Positions 47,247-55,648 of a stretch of 64,000 nt of DNA are shown here, piece after piece. Source of the DNA: CAWHXG01 sp963833235 (GTDB taxonomy: Bacteria > Pseudomonadota > Alphaproteobacteria > Rhodobacterales > Rhodobacteraceae); NCBI GenBank assembly GCA_963833235.1, contig CAWHXG010000001.1:1302001-1366000 (forward strand), written 5' to 3'. Under the pieces are notes generated by a model, which searched no databases, had not been told where the DNA came from, and saw only the letters and a list, made by a program, of their open reading frames with translations. The translations under genes were made by a program, and so were the position numbers. Position 1 is the stretch's first letter, and every line of letters begins with the position of its first letter.

Positions 47247-48398
47247 ATGGATGCTCATACACTGGCCGGGCTGACGACCCTGCGGCGCGATCTGCACGCG
47301 CATCCCGAGCTTGGCTTCGAGGAAGAGCGGACGGCCGGAATCGTCGCCAAGCGGCTGCAAGCGGCTGGCTTCGCGGTCACCACCGGCCTCGGCGGCACCG
47401 GCGTTGTGGGCAGCCTCAGCAAGGGCGCGGGCGGTCCCTCGATCCTGCTGAGGGCCGATATGGATGCGCTTGCCATGACCGAGGAGACGGACCTGCCGCA
47501 TGCCTCGCGCCGGCCCGGGCGGATGCATGCCTGCGGCCATGACGGGCACACCGCGATGCTGCTGGGTGCGGCGCAGGAGCTGGCGACGATGGCGTTCTCC
47601 GGCACCGTCCATCTGGTGTTCCAGCCGGCCGAGGAAGGACGCGGCGGGGCGGCGGCGATGGTGAAGGACGGCCTGCTGCAGCGTTTCCCCATCGATGCGG
47701 CCTTCGGGCTGCACAACATGCCGGGCCTCGATCTGGGTATCGTCGCGGCGGTGGAGGGGGCGCAGCTGGCGTCGTCCGACCATTGGCGGGTCACGTTCAG
47801 GGGGCGGGGAAGCCACGGGGCCAAGCCGCATCAGGGGCGCGACGCGGTTACCGCGGCGGGGGCCTTCCTGATGCAGGTCCATGCGGTCGTCGCGCGCGAG
47901 GTCGATCCGCTGGAGCCGGCCGTGGTTTCGGCCTGCGCCGTGGAGGCCGGCGATTTCGAGGCGTTGAACGTGATCCCCGAGGCCGTTCGGATCGGCGGGA
48001 CGGCGCGGGCCTATTCCGCCGCGGTCCGCGATCAGCTGGAGGCCGCGATCGGGCGCCATGCGGCTGGCGTCGCGCAGGGCTTCGGGGTGGCGGCGGACTA
48101 CTCTTTCACCCGCCGCATTCCGCCGGTGGTGAATGCCGCAGCCCCGACGGCGCTGGCGCAGCGAGCGGTTCGGGCGGCCCTGGGAGACGGAGCACTGCGG
48201 ACCGCCTTTCCGCCCTCGACCGCCGGAGACGACTTCGCCGAGTTCGGCGGGCGGGTGCCGGGTTGCTACGTCTGGCTCGGCATGGGGCCGCCGTGCGAGA
48301 ACGGCCAGCATCACGGTGTGGGGTACGACTTCAACGATGCCTGCATTCCCCATGGTGTCGCCTACTGGTCGGCCCTGGTGGCCGAGGCGCTGCGATGA
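47247..48398 (+). CDS. M20D-family amidohydrolase (hippurate hydrolase-like)
   Basis: A 383-residue metal-dependent amidohydrolase. Motifs are LRRDLHAHPELGFEEERTAG, LLRADMDALAMTE, MHACGHDGHTAMLLGAAQEL, LVFQPAEEGRGGAAAMV (catalytic Glu pair), FRGRGSHGAKPHQGRD, and STAGDDFAEFGGRVPG. Relatives cleave N-acyl or N-carbamoyl amino acids. It is the only intact plus-strand gene between 44.6 and 55 kb, divergent from the phosphoribosyltransferase gene. The substrate is unknown. Confidence 0.9.
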   Translation: MDAHTLAGLTTLRRDLHAHPELGFEEERTAGIVAKRLQAAGFAVTTGLGGTGVVGSLSKGAGGPSILLRADMDALAMTEETDLPHASRRPGRMHACGHDGHTAMLLGAAQELATMAFSGTVHLVFQPAEEGRGGAAAMVKDGLLQRFPIDAAFGLHNMPGLDLGIVAAVEGAQLASSDHWRVTFRGRGSHGAKPHQGRDAVTAAGAFLMQVHAVVAREVDPLEPAVVSACAVEAGDFEALNVIPEAVRIGGTARAYSAAVRDQLEAAIGRHAAGVAQGFGVAADYSFTRRIPPVVNAAAPTALAQRAVRAALGDGALRTAFPPSTAGDDFAEFGGRVPGCYVWLGMGPPCENGQHHGVGYDFNDACIPHGVAYWSALVAEALR

Positions 48399-48432
48399 CG
48401 CGCGGCGAAGCGATGGCGGCGGGCGCAGCCAC

Positions 48433-49311
48433 CTAGGCCGCCAACCCGCGGCGCAGCTCGGCCCGCAGCGCCTCGGCGTCCAGCCCCATGGCGACCTTCA
48501 GCCGGTGCGGGCCGGGATCGAGCGCGCCGGTGGCGGTGTCGACCTTCAGGGCGTGCTCTTCGATCCTGAAGAGCTCCGGGCGCTGGAAGAGCAGCGGCAC
48601 GCAGGGGTCGTGCAGCGGCCGGCTTTCGGCGCCCTCGGTCGCCGCGAAGTAGGCCCGGATCAGCGCTGCGGCCGCCTTCGCCGCCGGGGCGGGCACGGCG
48701 TCGAGCGAGGCGACATAGGCGGCATCGGCGCGCAGCCGCCGGGTCGCGTCCAGCGGGATCAGCGTCAGGTCGAGCCCGGCGGCGAAGACCTGCGCCGCGG
48801 CTTCGGGATCGTGGGCAATGTTGAACTCCGCGCGCGGGCCCACGTTGCCGGGCTCGGCCACGGCACCGCCCATGGCGATCACCGGGCCGAGGCGCGCCGC
48901 GATGCCGGGCGCGGCGGCGATCAGGGAGGCGAGATTGGTCAGGGGGCCGAGGCAAAAGAGCGTAATGGCCCCGGCAGGGGCCGCGCCGATGAGGCGGGCC
49001 ATGGCATCGCGCGCGCTCTCGCCTTCCGCCAAACGCCACGGTTCGGGAAAGGCCACGCCGCCAAGCCCGTCATCCCCGTGGATCCCCGTCGTAGGACGAG
49101 CCTCTCCCCTCAGGGGAAATGCAGCCCCCGGATGAACCGGCAGGTCGGCCTCCGCGAGGGCCAGGATGCGCCCCGCGTTGCGGGTCGTCGCCGGCAGCCC
49201 GATGTTCCCGGCTAAGGTGGTGATGGCGGCCACGTCAAACCCCGCCCGCAGCGCGTAGAGCAGGGCGATGGCATCGTCGATGCCGGGATCGGTGTCGACG
49301 ATTATCGGCAT
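48433..49311 (-). CDS. Nucleoside hydrolase
   Basis: A 292-residue inosine-uridine nucleoside N-ribohydrolase family enzyme. The calcium-binding N-terminal motif IIVDTDPGIDDAIALLYAL is intact. It is followed by ITTLAGNIGLPATTRNAGRI, GIHGDDGLGG, TLFCLGPLTNLASLI, and AEFNIAHDPEAAAQVF. It splits nucleosides to free base and ribose. ATG at 49311. It lies at the downstream end of the ABC-importer/deaminase operon, consistent with use of imported nucleosides. Confidence 0.92.
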   Translation of the reverse strand: MPIIVDTDPGIDDAIALLYALRAGFDVAAITTLAGNIGLPATTRNAGRILALAEADLPVHPGAAFPLRGEARPTTGIHGDDGLGGVAFPEPWRLAEGESARDAMARLIGAAPAGAITLFCLGPLTNLASLIAAAPGIAARLGPVIAMGGAVAEPGNVGPRAEFNIAHDPEAAAQVFAAGLDLTLIPLDATRRLRADAAYVASLDAVPAPAAKAAAALIRAYFAATEGAESRPLHDPCVPLLFQRPELFRIEEHALKVDTATGALDPGPHRLKVAMGLDAEALRAELRRGLAA

Positions 49312-49655
49312 GTGGCGAGCGCTTCCAGGATGCGCACCCCGACGTCGCGCAAGGTGGACCGGCACGGGTCGGTGGCCCGCAGGTTCGGCGGAACGGGCGG
49401 CGGCACCTCGCAATGCCGGTCGAAGAGCACATGCGGCTTGGGCAGATGGCTCACCACCACCCGATGCGCTTCGGCCGGCGCGATCCGGGTCTGGGCGCCG
49501 AGCGCGCGCAGTGTCGCTGCCGGCGCTTCTGCGCGGGCGACGTTGCCAGCAGGGGCCGGATCGGTCGAGACGGAAGGAATGCGGATGAACTCGAAGAGCC
49601 GCTCCAGCCGGCTCTCGATTGTGGCGTCGATATGGTCGAGGGTAGGCTGTGTCAT
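49302..49655 (-). pseudogene. M20 dipeptidase-like N-terminal remnant
   Basis: About 117 codons remain open. The start, ESRLERLFEFIRIPSVSTDP, is the classical N-terminus of M20 dipeptidases, and HRVVVSHLPKPHVLFDRH aligns with their PHVLFYGHYDVQPVDP region, but the catalytic HYD motif has become RHCEV and the other 350 residues are gone. The end (RSTLRDVGVRILEALATC) runs into the nucleoside hydrolase start. The ATG overlaps the upstream deaminase stop (ATGA), so it was once a proper operon member. Confidence 0.65.
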
Positions 49656-50995
49656 GCGATCTGCCTGTCGATCTCTGCGATCCGGGTTCCGAAACGCTGC
49701 GCGACCCTTTGCGCATCGGCAAGCACCTTGCCGCCATCGAGCGTGGCCACGACGCGATCCTGCATCAGCCAGCGCCCGGCGACCATGGTGCCGGTGACGT
49801 CGCTTGGCAGGGCGGCGAAGACCAGCATCGAGAAGACATCGTAGATCGGATGGAGACGCGGATCGGCAAGCGACAGGCGGATCAGGTCGGCCTGCTTGCC
49901 GACTTCCAGCGAGCCGATGCTATCGGACATGCCGAGGGCCGCCGCAGCCTCGATGGTCGCCATGCGCACGACCTCCCGGCAGGGCAGGGCGCCCCGCGTG
50001 CCCGCGGCGATCTTCTGGAACATCGCAGCCGGCGCCATCTGCGCGAAGAGGTCCAGCGTGTTCCCCGACATCGGGCCATCGCTGGCCAGCCCCACCGGGA
50101 TGCCCCGCGCCCGCATTGCGGCCACGGGGGCGATGCCGCGGCCCGCCTTGCCGTTGGACCGCGCGTTATGCGCCACGCCCACACCGCGTTCGGCCAGCAG
50201 ATCCATGTCGGCCTCGGTTGGATACATCAGATGCGCGGCGATGAGGGTCGGGGTCAGAAGCCCGGCCCTGTCGGCAAGCGCGACCGTCGTGCAGCCATGC
50301 TCCCGCGCGGCCCACGCGACCTCGTCCCGGGTCTCGGCGAGATGCATCTGCACGGGAAGCCCGGTCCGGGCCGCCCAGTCCGCAACCCGTGCCATCACGG
50401 CGGGGCCGGTGGAATAGGGCGCGTGGGGGGCGGCCGAGGCGGTGATGCGGGGGTGCCCGGCGAACCGATCCGCCAGCGCGTCGAGGCGGGCGAAGCCCTC
50501 GTCCATCGTCGCGTGATCGGGTGCGGCGAAATCCGCCAGCGTTTGCCCCACGATCCCGCGCAGGCCCGAGGCGTCCAGCACATCGCCGATCCGATCCTCG
50601 TAGTAGTACATGTCGGCGATGGTCGTGACCCCGCCGCGGATGGATTCCAGCGCGCCGAGCGCTGCGCCGATCCCGGTGACCACGGCATCCACCAGCGCCC
50701 GTTCAAGCGGCAGGATGTAGCGAAAGAGCCGGTCGTCCACGTCTTCGCCCAATCCCCGGAAGAGGGTCATAGGCAGGTGGCAATGGGAGTTGACCATGCC
50801 GGGCATGATCAGGTCTCCGCCCATATCCTGGGCGGGGGCTGCGGCCGCTGGCGGGTCGCCGCTGCCCAGCCCGGCGATCCGGTCTTCGTCGATGGCGATC
50901 CACCCCCGCGCGATCTCGGTCATGGCTGCATCCATCGGCAGGATGCGGGCGTTCGACAGCAGGATCACGCGGATTCCATCGGCAGCAGGCAGCAT
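49652..50995 (-). CDS. ATZ/TRZ-type amidohydrolase (purine/adenosine-like deaminase)
   Basis: A protein of about 447 residues in the metal-dependent amidohydrolase superfamily, nearest by eye to S-adenosylhomocysteine/5-methylthioadenosine deaminase and guanine-deaminase-like enzymes. Metal ligands are in MVNSHCHLPMTLFRG, QMHLAETRDEV and LIAAHLMYP, with VAHNARSNGKAGRGIAPV and GLASDGPMSGNTLDLFAQ. ATG at 50995 overlaps the ATPase gene by 31 bases; a GTG at 50968 giving a GTGA overlap (VILLSNARILPMD) is the likelier start. Context suggests deamination of an imported purine compound. Confidence 0.87.
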   Translation of the reverse strand: MLPAADGIRVILLSNARILPMDAAMTEIARGWIAIDEDRIAGLGSGDPPAAAAPAQDMGGDLIMPGMVNSHCHLPMTLFRGLGEDVDDRLFRYILPLERALVDAVVTGIGAALGALESIRGGVTTIADMYYYEDRIGDVLDASGLRGIVGQTLADFAAPDHATMDEGFARLDALADRFAGHPRITASAAPHAPYSTGPAVMARVADWAARTGLPVQMHLAETRDEVAWAAREHGCTTVALADRAGLLTPTLIAAHLMYPTEADMDLLAERGVGVAHNARSNGKAGRGIAPVAAMRARGIPVGLASDGPMSGNTLDLFAQMAPAAMFQKIAAGTRGALPCREVVRMATIEAAAALGMSDSIGSLEVGKQADLIRLSLADPRLHPIYDVFSMLVFAALPSDVTGTMVAGRWLMQDRVVATLDGGKVLADAQRVAQRFGTRIAEIDRQIA

Positions 50996-52032
50996 TGTTC
51001 GGGCTGCGGCACGAGGGTCGCGGCGGTTCCGGCCTGCCGCGGCTCACCAAGGGGGCCGTTCGCCTTCAGCGGTCCGGCCGGGGTCTCGCACTGGTACTGA
51101 TAGGCGCGCCCGAGATAGGTGCGCAGGCCCAGCGTCGCCGGCAGGCCCGGCGCGCTGCCGGCAGGAGACACGCGCAGCCCCTCCGCGCGGGCGGCCAGCA
51201 GGAACTCCCGCGCCGGAACGGTGAAGGCGGCTTTCGGTAGTTCGATCACATGGCCGCCCGCCATCGCGGCCCGCACCGCGTCTCCGGCTTCTGCCACCGC
51301 GCGCATCGGGATCATGTTCTCGAACCCCACGAAATCCGCGGCGAACCGGTTCGCGGGCCGGGAGTAGAGCACCTCGGGCGTATCCAGCTGCATGATCCGC
51401 CCGACATTCATCAGCGCCACGCGATCGGAGATGCTGAACGCCTCCTCCTGGTCGTGGGTCACGTAAAGCGCGGTGGTGCCGTTCGCCTGCTGCAGCCGCC
51501 GGATCTCTACCCGCATGTCGACGCGCAGCTTCGCATCGAGGTTGCTGAGGGGCTCGTCGAACATCAGCAGCCGCGGCTCGATCACCAGCGCCCGGGCCAG
51601 CGCCACCCTCTGGCGTTGCCCGCCGGACAGGTTCGCCGGAAACCGCTCTGCGAAGCCGGAGAGCCCTACGAGCTCGATCATCCGGTCCGCCGCCCGCGCC
51701 CGCGCCGCCCGCCCTTCGCCGCGCTGCTTCAGCCCGAAGGCCACGTTGTCGCGTACGGTAAGATGCGGAAAAAGCGCGTAGGTCTGGAAGACCAGCCCGA
51801 TGTCGCGCTTGTGGGCCGGAAGCCGGGTCAGGTCGGTCTCGCCCAGTCGGATGGTGCCGGCGGTCGGTTCCAGGAACCCCGCGACGAGCCGCAGCGTGGT
51901 GGTCTTCCCGCAGCCTGAGGCGCCCAGGAGGGAGACCAGCTCACCTTCGGCCACGTGCAACGAAAGGTCCTCCAGGACCCTGGTCACGCCGTAATGGGCC
52001 GTGACGTCCGACAGGGTGAGCGAAACGGTCAT
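50965..52032 (-). CDS. ABC importer ATPase, spermidine/putrescine (PotA)-like
   Basis: A 355-residue cytoplasmic ATPase. Walker A GASGCGKTT, Q-loop LVFQTYALFPHLTVRDNVAF, signature LSGGQRQRVALARAL, Walker B LLMFDEPLSNLDAKLR, and switch VTHDQEEAF are all intact, followed by a TOBE-like C-terminal domain. It powers uptake with the two permeases upstream. ATG overlaps the permease stop (ATGA). The deaminase and nucleoside hydrolase downstream suggest the cargo is a nucleoside or base rather than a polyamine; this is inference. Confidence 0.93.
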   Translation of the reverse strand: MTVSLTLSDVTAHYGVTRVLEDLSLHVAEGELVSLLGASGCGKTTTLRLVAGFLEPTAGTIRLGETDLTRLPAHKRDIGLVFQTYALFPHLTVRDNVAFGLKQRGEGRAARARAADRMIELVGLSGFAERFPANLSGGQRQRVALARALVIEPRLLMFDEPLSNLDAKLRVDMRVEIRRLQQANGTTALYVTHDQEEAFSISDRVALMNVGRIMQLDTPEVLYSRPANRFAADFVGFENMIPMRAVAEAGDAVRAAMAGGHVIELPKAAFTVPAREFLLAARAEGLRVSPAGSAPGLPATLGLRTYLGRAYQYQCETPAGPLKANGPLGEPRQAGTAATLVPQPEQCCLLPMESA

Positions 52033-52820
52033 TTTGTCAGGAACGTCAGGCCAAGCGTTCGCTCCACCACCGCCATCACCGCCACGGTGACGAACATCAG
52101 CAGCACCGAGACGGAGGCGATGGTGGGGTCGAAGAACTGCTCCATATGCGCCAAGAGCTGGATCGGCAGGGTCGAGACCCCGGGGCCGGTGAGGAAGATC
52201 GAAATGGATACATCGTTGAGCGAGGTGATGAATGCCAGGATGAAGCCCGCGATGATGCCAGCCTTCACGTTCGGCAGCACCACGGTAAAGAACGCCTTCC
52301 AGCGGGGGCAGCCGAGCGACACGGCCGCCTCCTCCACCGAGAAATCGAAGGCGTTGAGCGAGGCGCCGACGACGCGCACGCAATAGGGCAGCACCAGCAG
52401 CGCGTGCCCCAGGAGCAGCGCCAGCATGATCGGCGCATCCGCCCCCACGGCGACCGATTTCATCAGCGAGAAGCCCAGCACGATCTCCGGCACCAGGATC
52501 GGCAGCACGAAGACGTTGCCGAGGAACCGCGGCAGCTCGATCCGATAGCGCGCCATCGCGTAGGCCGCCGGGATCCCGATGGCCATCGAAAGCGCCGTGC
52601 CGCCGACGGCGAGCTGGAACGAGGTGACCATGGTGCGCCGGAATGCCGAGATCTCGAACACGTTCTCGAACCAGCGGAGCGTCAGCCCCTGCGGCGGAAA
52701 GGTGAGGAACGACGTGTCCGACAGCGCCGCGCCGACGATTATCACGAGCGGTCCGATCAGGAACAGGAAGGTCAGCACCGCAAAGGCCACCAGCGCGGGA
52801 TGCGTGCCGCCCCGGCGCAT
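52029..52820 (-). CDS. ABC importer permease, PotC-like
   Basis: A 263-residue inner-membrane permease with about six helices (ALVAFAVLTFLFLIGPLVII at the N-terminus, ending VLLMFVTVAVMAVVERTLGL). The cytoplasmic EAA loop reads FSVEEAAVSLGCPRWKAFFT and docks on the ATPase. Its start shares one base with the upstream permease stop (TGATG) and its stop overlaps the ATPase start. Confidence 0.93.
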   Translation of the reverse strand: MRRGGTHPALVAFAVLTFLFLIGPLVIIVGAALSDTSFLTFPPQGLTLRWFENVFEISAFRRTMVTSFQLAVGGTALSMAIGIPAAYAMARYRIELPRFLGNVFVLPILVPEIVLGFSLMKSVAVGADAPIMLALLLGHALLVLPYCVRVVGASLNAFDFSVEEAAVSLGCPRWKAFFTVVLPNVKAGIIAGFILAFITSLNDVSISIFLTGPGVSTLPIQLLAHMEQFFDPTIASVSVLLMFVTVAVMAVVERTLGLTFLTK

Positions 52821-53647
52821 CAGCCGGCCACCGGATTCATCCGCCGCGCAAGCCGCGACATGGCGATCACCGTGGCCAGGGTGACCACCACCATGATCGC
52901 CGCGATGGTTGAGGCGCCGACCCAGTCGAAGGTGACCATGGCCCGCTGATAGAGGAATGTACCCATCATCATCTGCCGCTCGCCACCCAGAAGCTGCGGC
53001 GTGGCGTAGCTTGTGAACGACCCGGTGAAGACCAGAACGGCGCCCACGATCAGCCCCGGCACCGCCATCGGCAGCACGACCTGCCGAAACGCCGCCGCCG
53101 GCGTGGCGCCGAGGGATGCGGCGGCATCGGTGAGGTCCTCGGGAATGCCCTCTAGTACGCCTACGAGGGTCAGGATCATAAGCGGCACGAAGAGGTAGAC
53201 CATCGCCACGATCACGGAGCCTTGGGTGTAGAGCAACGAGAGCGGTTCTGCGATGGCACCGATGGCGATCAGGGTGTCGTTCAGGATGCCGTTGCGCCCC
53301 AGGATCACCAGCCATGCGAAGGAGCGTACGACGACGCCGGTGAGCAGCGGAAAGACGGCGGCGATGATCAGGATGCTCTTCATCCGCCCCGGCGCGCGGG
53401 CCACCACCCAAGCCGTCGGGAAACCGATGGCGACCGAGACCAGCGTGGTGATCAGCGCCACCTCCATCGTGCGCCATAGCACCGTCATCCGGAACCGCGA
53501 CTCGAAGAAGGCTGCATAGGTCGCGAACGTCCCGGCTTCCTCACCGAAAGTCGTGGCGAAAGTGGCGAGCACCGGCAGGCCCAGGAACACCGCGACGAGA
53601 AGGGTCGCGGGGGCCGCCAGCAGCCAGGCGCGCAGTCTGGAGGACAC
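52820..53647 (-). CDS. ABC importer permease, PotB-like
   Basis: A 275-residue inner-membrane permease. N-terminal helix LLAAPATLLVAVFLGLPVLA, then ITTLVSVAIGFPTAWVVAR, VVRSFAWLVILGRNGILN, the EAA loop GIPEDLTDAAASLGATPAAA, and a final helix in AAIMVVVTLATVIAMSRLAR. It pairs with the PotC-like permease. A 68-base gap separates it from the binding-protein remnant upstream. Confidence 0.93.
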   Translation of the reverse strand: MSSRLRAWLLAAPATLLVAVFLGLPVLATFATTFGEEAGTFATYAAFFESRFRMTVLWRTMEVALITTLVSVAIGFPTAWVVARAPGRMKSILIIAAVFPLLTGVVVRSFAWLVILGRNGILNDTLIAIGAIAEPLSLLYTQGSVIVAMVYLFVPLMILTLVGVLEGIPEDLTDAAASLGATPAAAFRQVVLPMAVPGLIVGAVLVFTGSFTSYATPQLLGGERQMMMGTFLYQRAMVTFDWVGASTIAAIMVVVTLATVIAMSRLARRMNPVAG

Positions 53648-53715
53648 GTGCGGAGCCTGTCAGATCGCCAGCTCGGGCCTGGGACCCGGCCTGGCCATGA
53701 TCCGAACCGCTTCGC

Positions 53716-54737
53716 TCACATGCCGAAAACTTCGTTCCACCGGTCGATCCAGTCGGTCTTGGCCGCGTTCAGGGCGGCATAGTCGATCCGGTTCAGCCCG
53801 GCGATGGCCTCGGCGCCATAGGTCCAGCCGGCGGCGATCTCGGGCGGCAGCTCGATATCGGTGCGCACCGGAGCGTCCACGCCCTCCATCGCGTTGTCCA
53901 TCTGGATCTCGCGGCTCAGCACGAAATCGATGAATTGGTAGGCCAGATCGACGTTCTCGGCGCCGGTGGGGATGTTGATCATGTTCAGCGTGGCGATTCG
54001 CCGTCTTCCAGATCCGCCCATTCGATCGTCGGCACCGCCTCGCGCAGCGAGGCCAGCGTGAAGTCCTGCGCCAGCGCCACCGAGGCCTCGCCGGTAGAGA
54101 GCAGGTTCACCATCTCCGAGCCGGTGTTGTAGTTCTTCACCACGTTCGGCTCCAGCGCCGCGACCTCCTCGAAGGCGGCGTCCGTCTCCTCGTACGCATC
54201 GACCCCGCCATACTCGGCGGCGCGCAGCACCACCATCGGCCCGGCGGTGGTGGTGATGCCGGGCAGCGTGATCCGGCCCTCCAGGTCGTCGCGCCACAGA
54301 TCGTCCCACTGCGTCAGCGGCTCGACCTTGTCGCTGTCGTAGACGATGCCGACGCGGCCGATCGTGTAGGCCGGGCCGTAGCCGCCTTGCGGGTCTTGCG
54401 CCAGCTCGTAGAGCCCTTCGATATTCTCCAACCGCGACCGGTCGATTTCCTGGAAGAGCCCCGCCTCGATGCCGATCTGGCTGAAGCTGTCGGTCAGGTA
54501 GATCACGTCGACCCCGTCGCCGCCGCGGGCCTGCAGCTTGCCCAGACGGTCAGCGTTGTTGCCTGTCTCGAAGACCACCTCGCAGCCGCACATCTCCTGA
54601 AACGGCGCGACGATGTTCTCCTGCAGCTTGTCGCCATTGTAGCCCCACCAGGAGATCGTGAACGTCTGGGCCGAGGCCGCGCCGCCGAACGCGGCGAGGG
54701 TCGAGGCGAGGGCAAATCCGGTCGCAAGCGATTTCAT
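53716..54737 (-). pseudogene. ABC importer substrate-binding protein, one frameshift
   Basis: This PotD/PotF-like periplasmic protein has a clear signal peptide (ATGFALASTLAAFGGAASAQ) and TFTISWWGYNGDKLQENIVA, then VDVIYLTDSFSQIGIEAGLF and PAYTIGRVGIVYDSDKV. The first frame ends at 53985 just after IEWADLEDGE. The C-terminal part continues in another frame with IATLNMINIPTGAENVDLAY, QFIDFVLSREIQMDNAMEGV and DWIDRWNEVFGM. A single missing base near 54000 explains it. Without repair the importer would lack its ligand-binding component. Confidence 0.85.
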
Positions 54738-55089
54738 GGCAAGGCCTTTCCGATGTCCGTTCCGTATGGCGGCGTGCGCCACATCTCGCAGCGCGCCGTT
54801 CACCGTCAGTAGACAGAGACCGCAGTGAAAAAGAAAGCGCCGCGCGAGGCTCTGCCGGGGGCCATCGCTGGAAGATGGCGAATCGTTGTGCAGATGGCGC
54901 CGACTTGCGGCAGGTTTGCGGAGGTTTTGGCCATCCCGGCCCGTATCGGGCCTGCCGACTAATCCAGCAGCGGCAACGGCGCCGCAGCGCGAAAGGAAGG
55001 TCGAAGCGGCGGACATGACCATCGGACACCGTAGGTTCGACCACCAGCCTTTGTGAAAGGGGCCGTGCGGCCAGTCCCGCCGCAGCCGA
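54738..55089. other. Upstream region of the ABC importer operon
   Basis: These 350 bases separate the photosynthesis cluster (idi) from the importer operon, both on the minus strand. No gene is supported. It should hold the importer promoter and the end of the bchG-bch2-bchP-idi transcript. No TGT-N12-ACA operator and no strong terminator were found. An AAAAAGAAAG run at about 54821-54831 is the only notably AT-rich spot. Confidence 0.5.
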
Positions 55090-55644
55090 TCAGACGCGGG
55101 CGAGCTGCCCGAAGATCGCGTCCTTGTGGTCCTGCAGATAGATGCGCAGCCAGGGGGTGAAGCGTGCGGGGCGCCGGGCTACCTCGGCCCCCAGATCGTA
55201 GAGCCCGACCCATTCCACCTGCATGACCTCGTCGGGATTGGGGCGCACCGCCAGGTCGCGCGGGGCAGGGGCCAGGAACATCTCGACCACCTCGTGCTCG
55301 ATCAGCCCGCCGCCCACATCGGCGCGGTATTCCACAACGTCGCGCGGCGCGGGGTAAAGGCCTGTGATCCCCAGCTCCTCCCGCAGCCGGCGCATGGCGC
55401 AGTCCGCCGCCGTCTCGCCCCAGGCGGGATGCGTACAGCAGGTGTTCGCCCAGAGGCCCGGCGTGTGGTACTTCCCCATCGCCCGCCGCTGGATCAGCAC
55501 CTTTTCGCCATCCATCACGAAGACCGAAACCGCCTTGTGGCGCAGGCCCCGGCGATGCACCTCCATCTTGTCGACAGGCATGAGCGTGCCGTTCACCCAG
55601 GCCGGGATCGTGTCTGGCGAGGGTTCGGGCGTCAGATCGAGCAT
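55090..55644 (-). CDS. idi: Isopentenyl-diphosphate delta-isomerase, type I
   Basis: A 184-residue Nudix-fold enzyme converting IPP to DMAPP for carotenoid and phytol side chains. Catalytic cysteine in LWANTCCTHPAWGE, Nudix-like RRLREELGI, and the catalytic glutamate in EHEVVEMFLAP. It lies 4 bases downstream of bchP on the same strand, the arrangement known from Rhodobacter photosynthesis clusters, and probably supplies precursor for the geranylgeranyl tail reduced by BchP. Confidence 0.95.
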   Translation of the reverse strand: MLDLTPEPSPDTIPAWVNGTLMPVDKMEVHRRGLRHKAVSVFVMDGEKVLIQRRAMGKYHTPGLWANTCCTHPAWGETAADCAMRRLREELGITGLYPAPRDVVEYRADVGGGLIEHEVVEMFLAPAPRDLAVRPNPDEVMQVEWVGLYDLGAEVARRPARFTPWLRIYLQDHKDAIFGQLARV

Positions 55645-55648
55645 CGAA

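Noticed and set aside
54738..55089. PpsR-controlled promoter or a small gene between idi and the importer
   Set aside because: No TGT-N12-ACA site and no reading frame with a plausible start and composition was seen.
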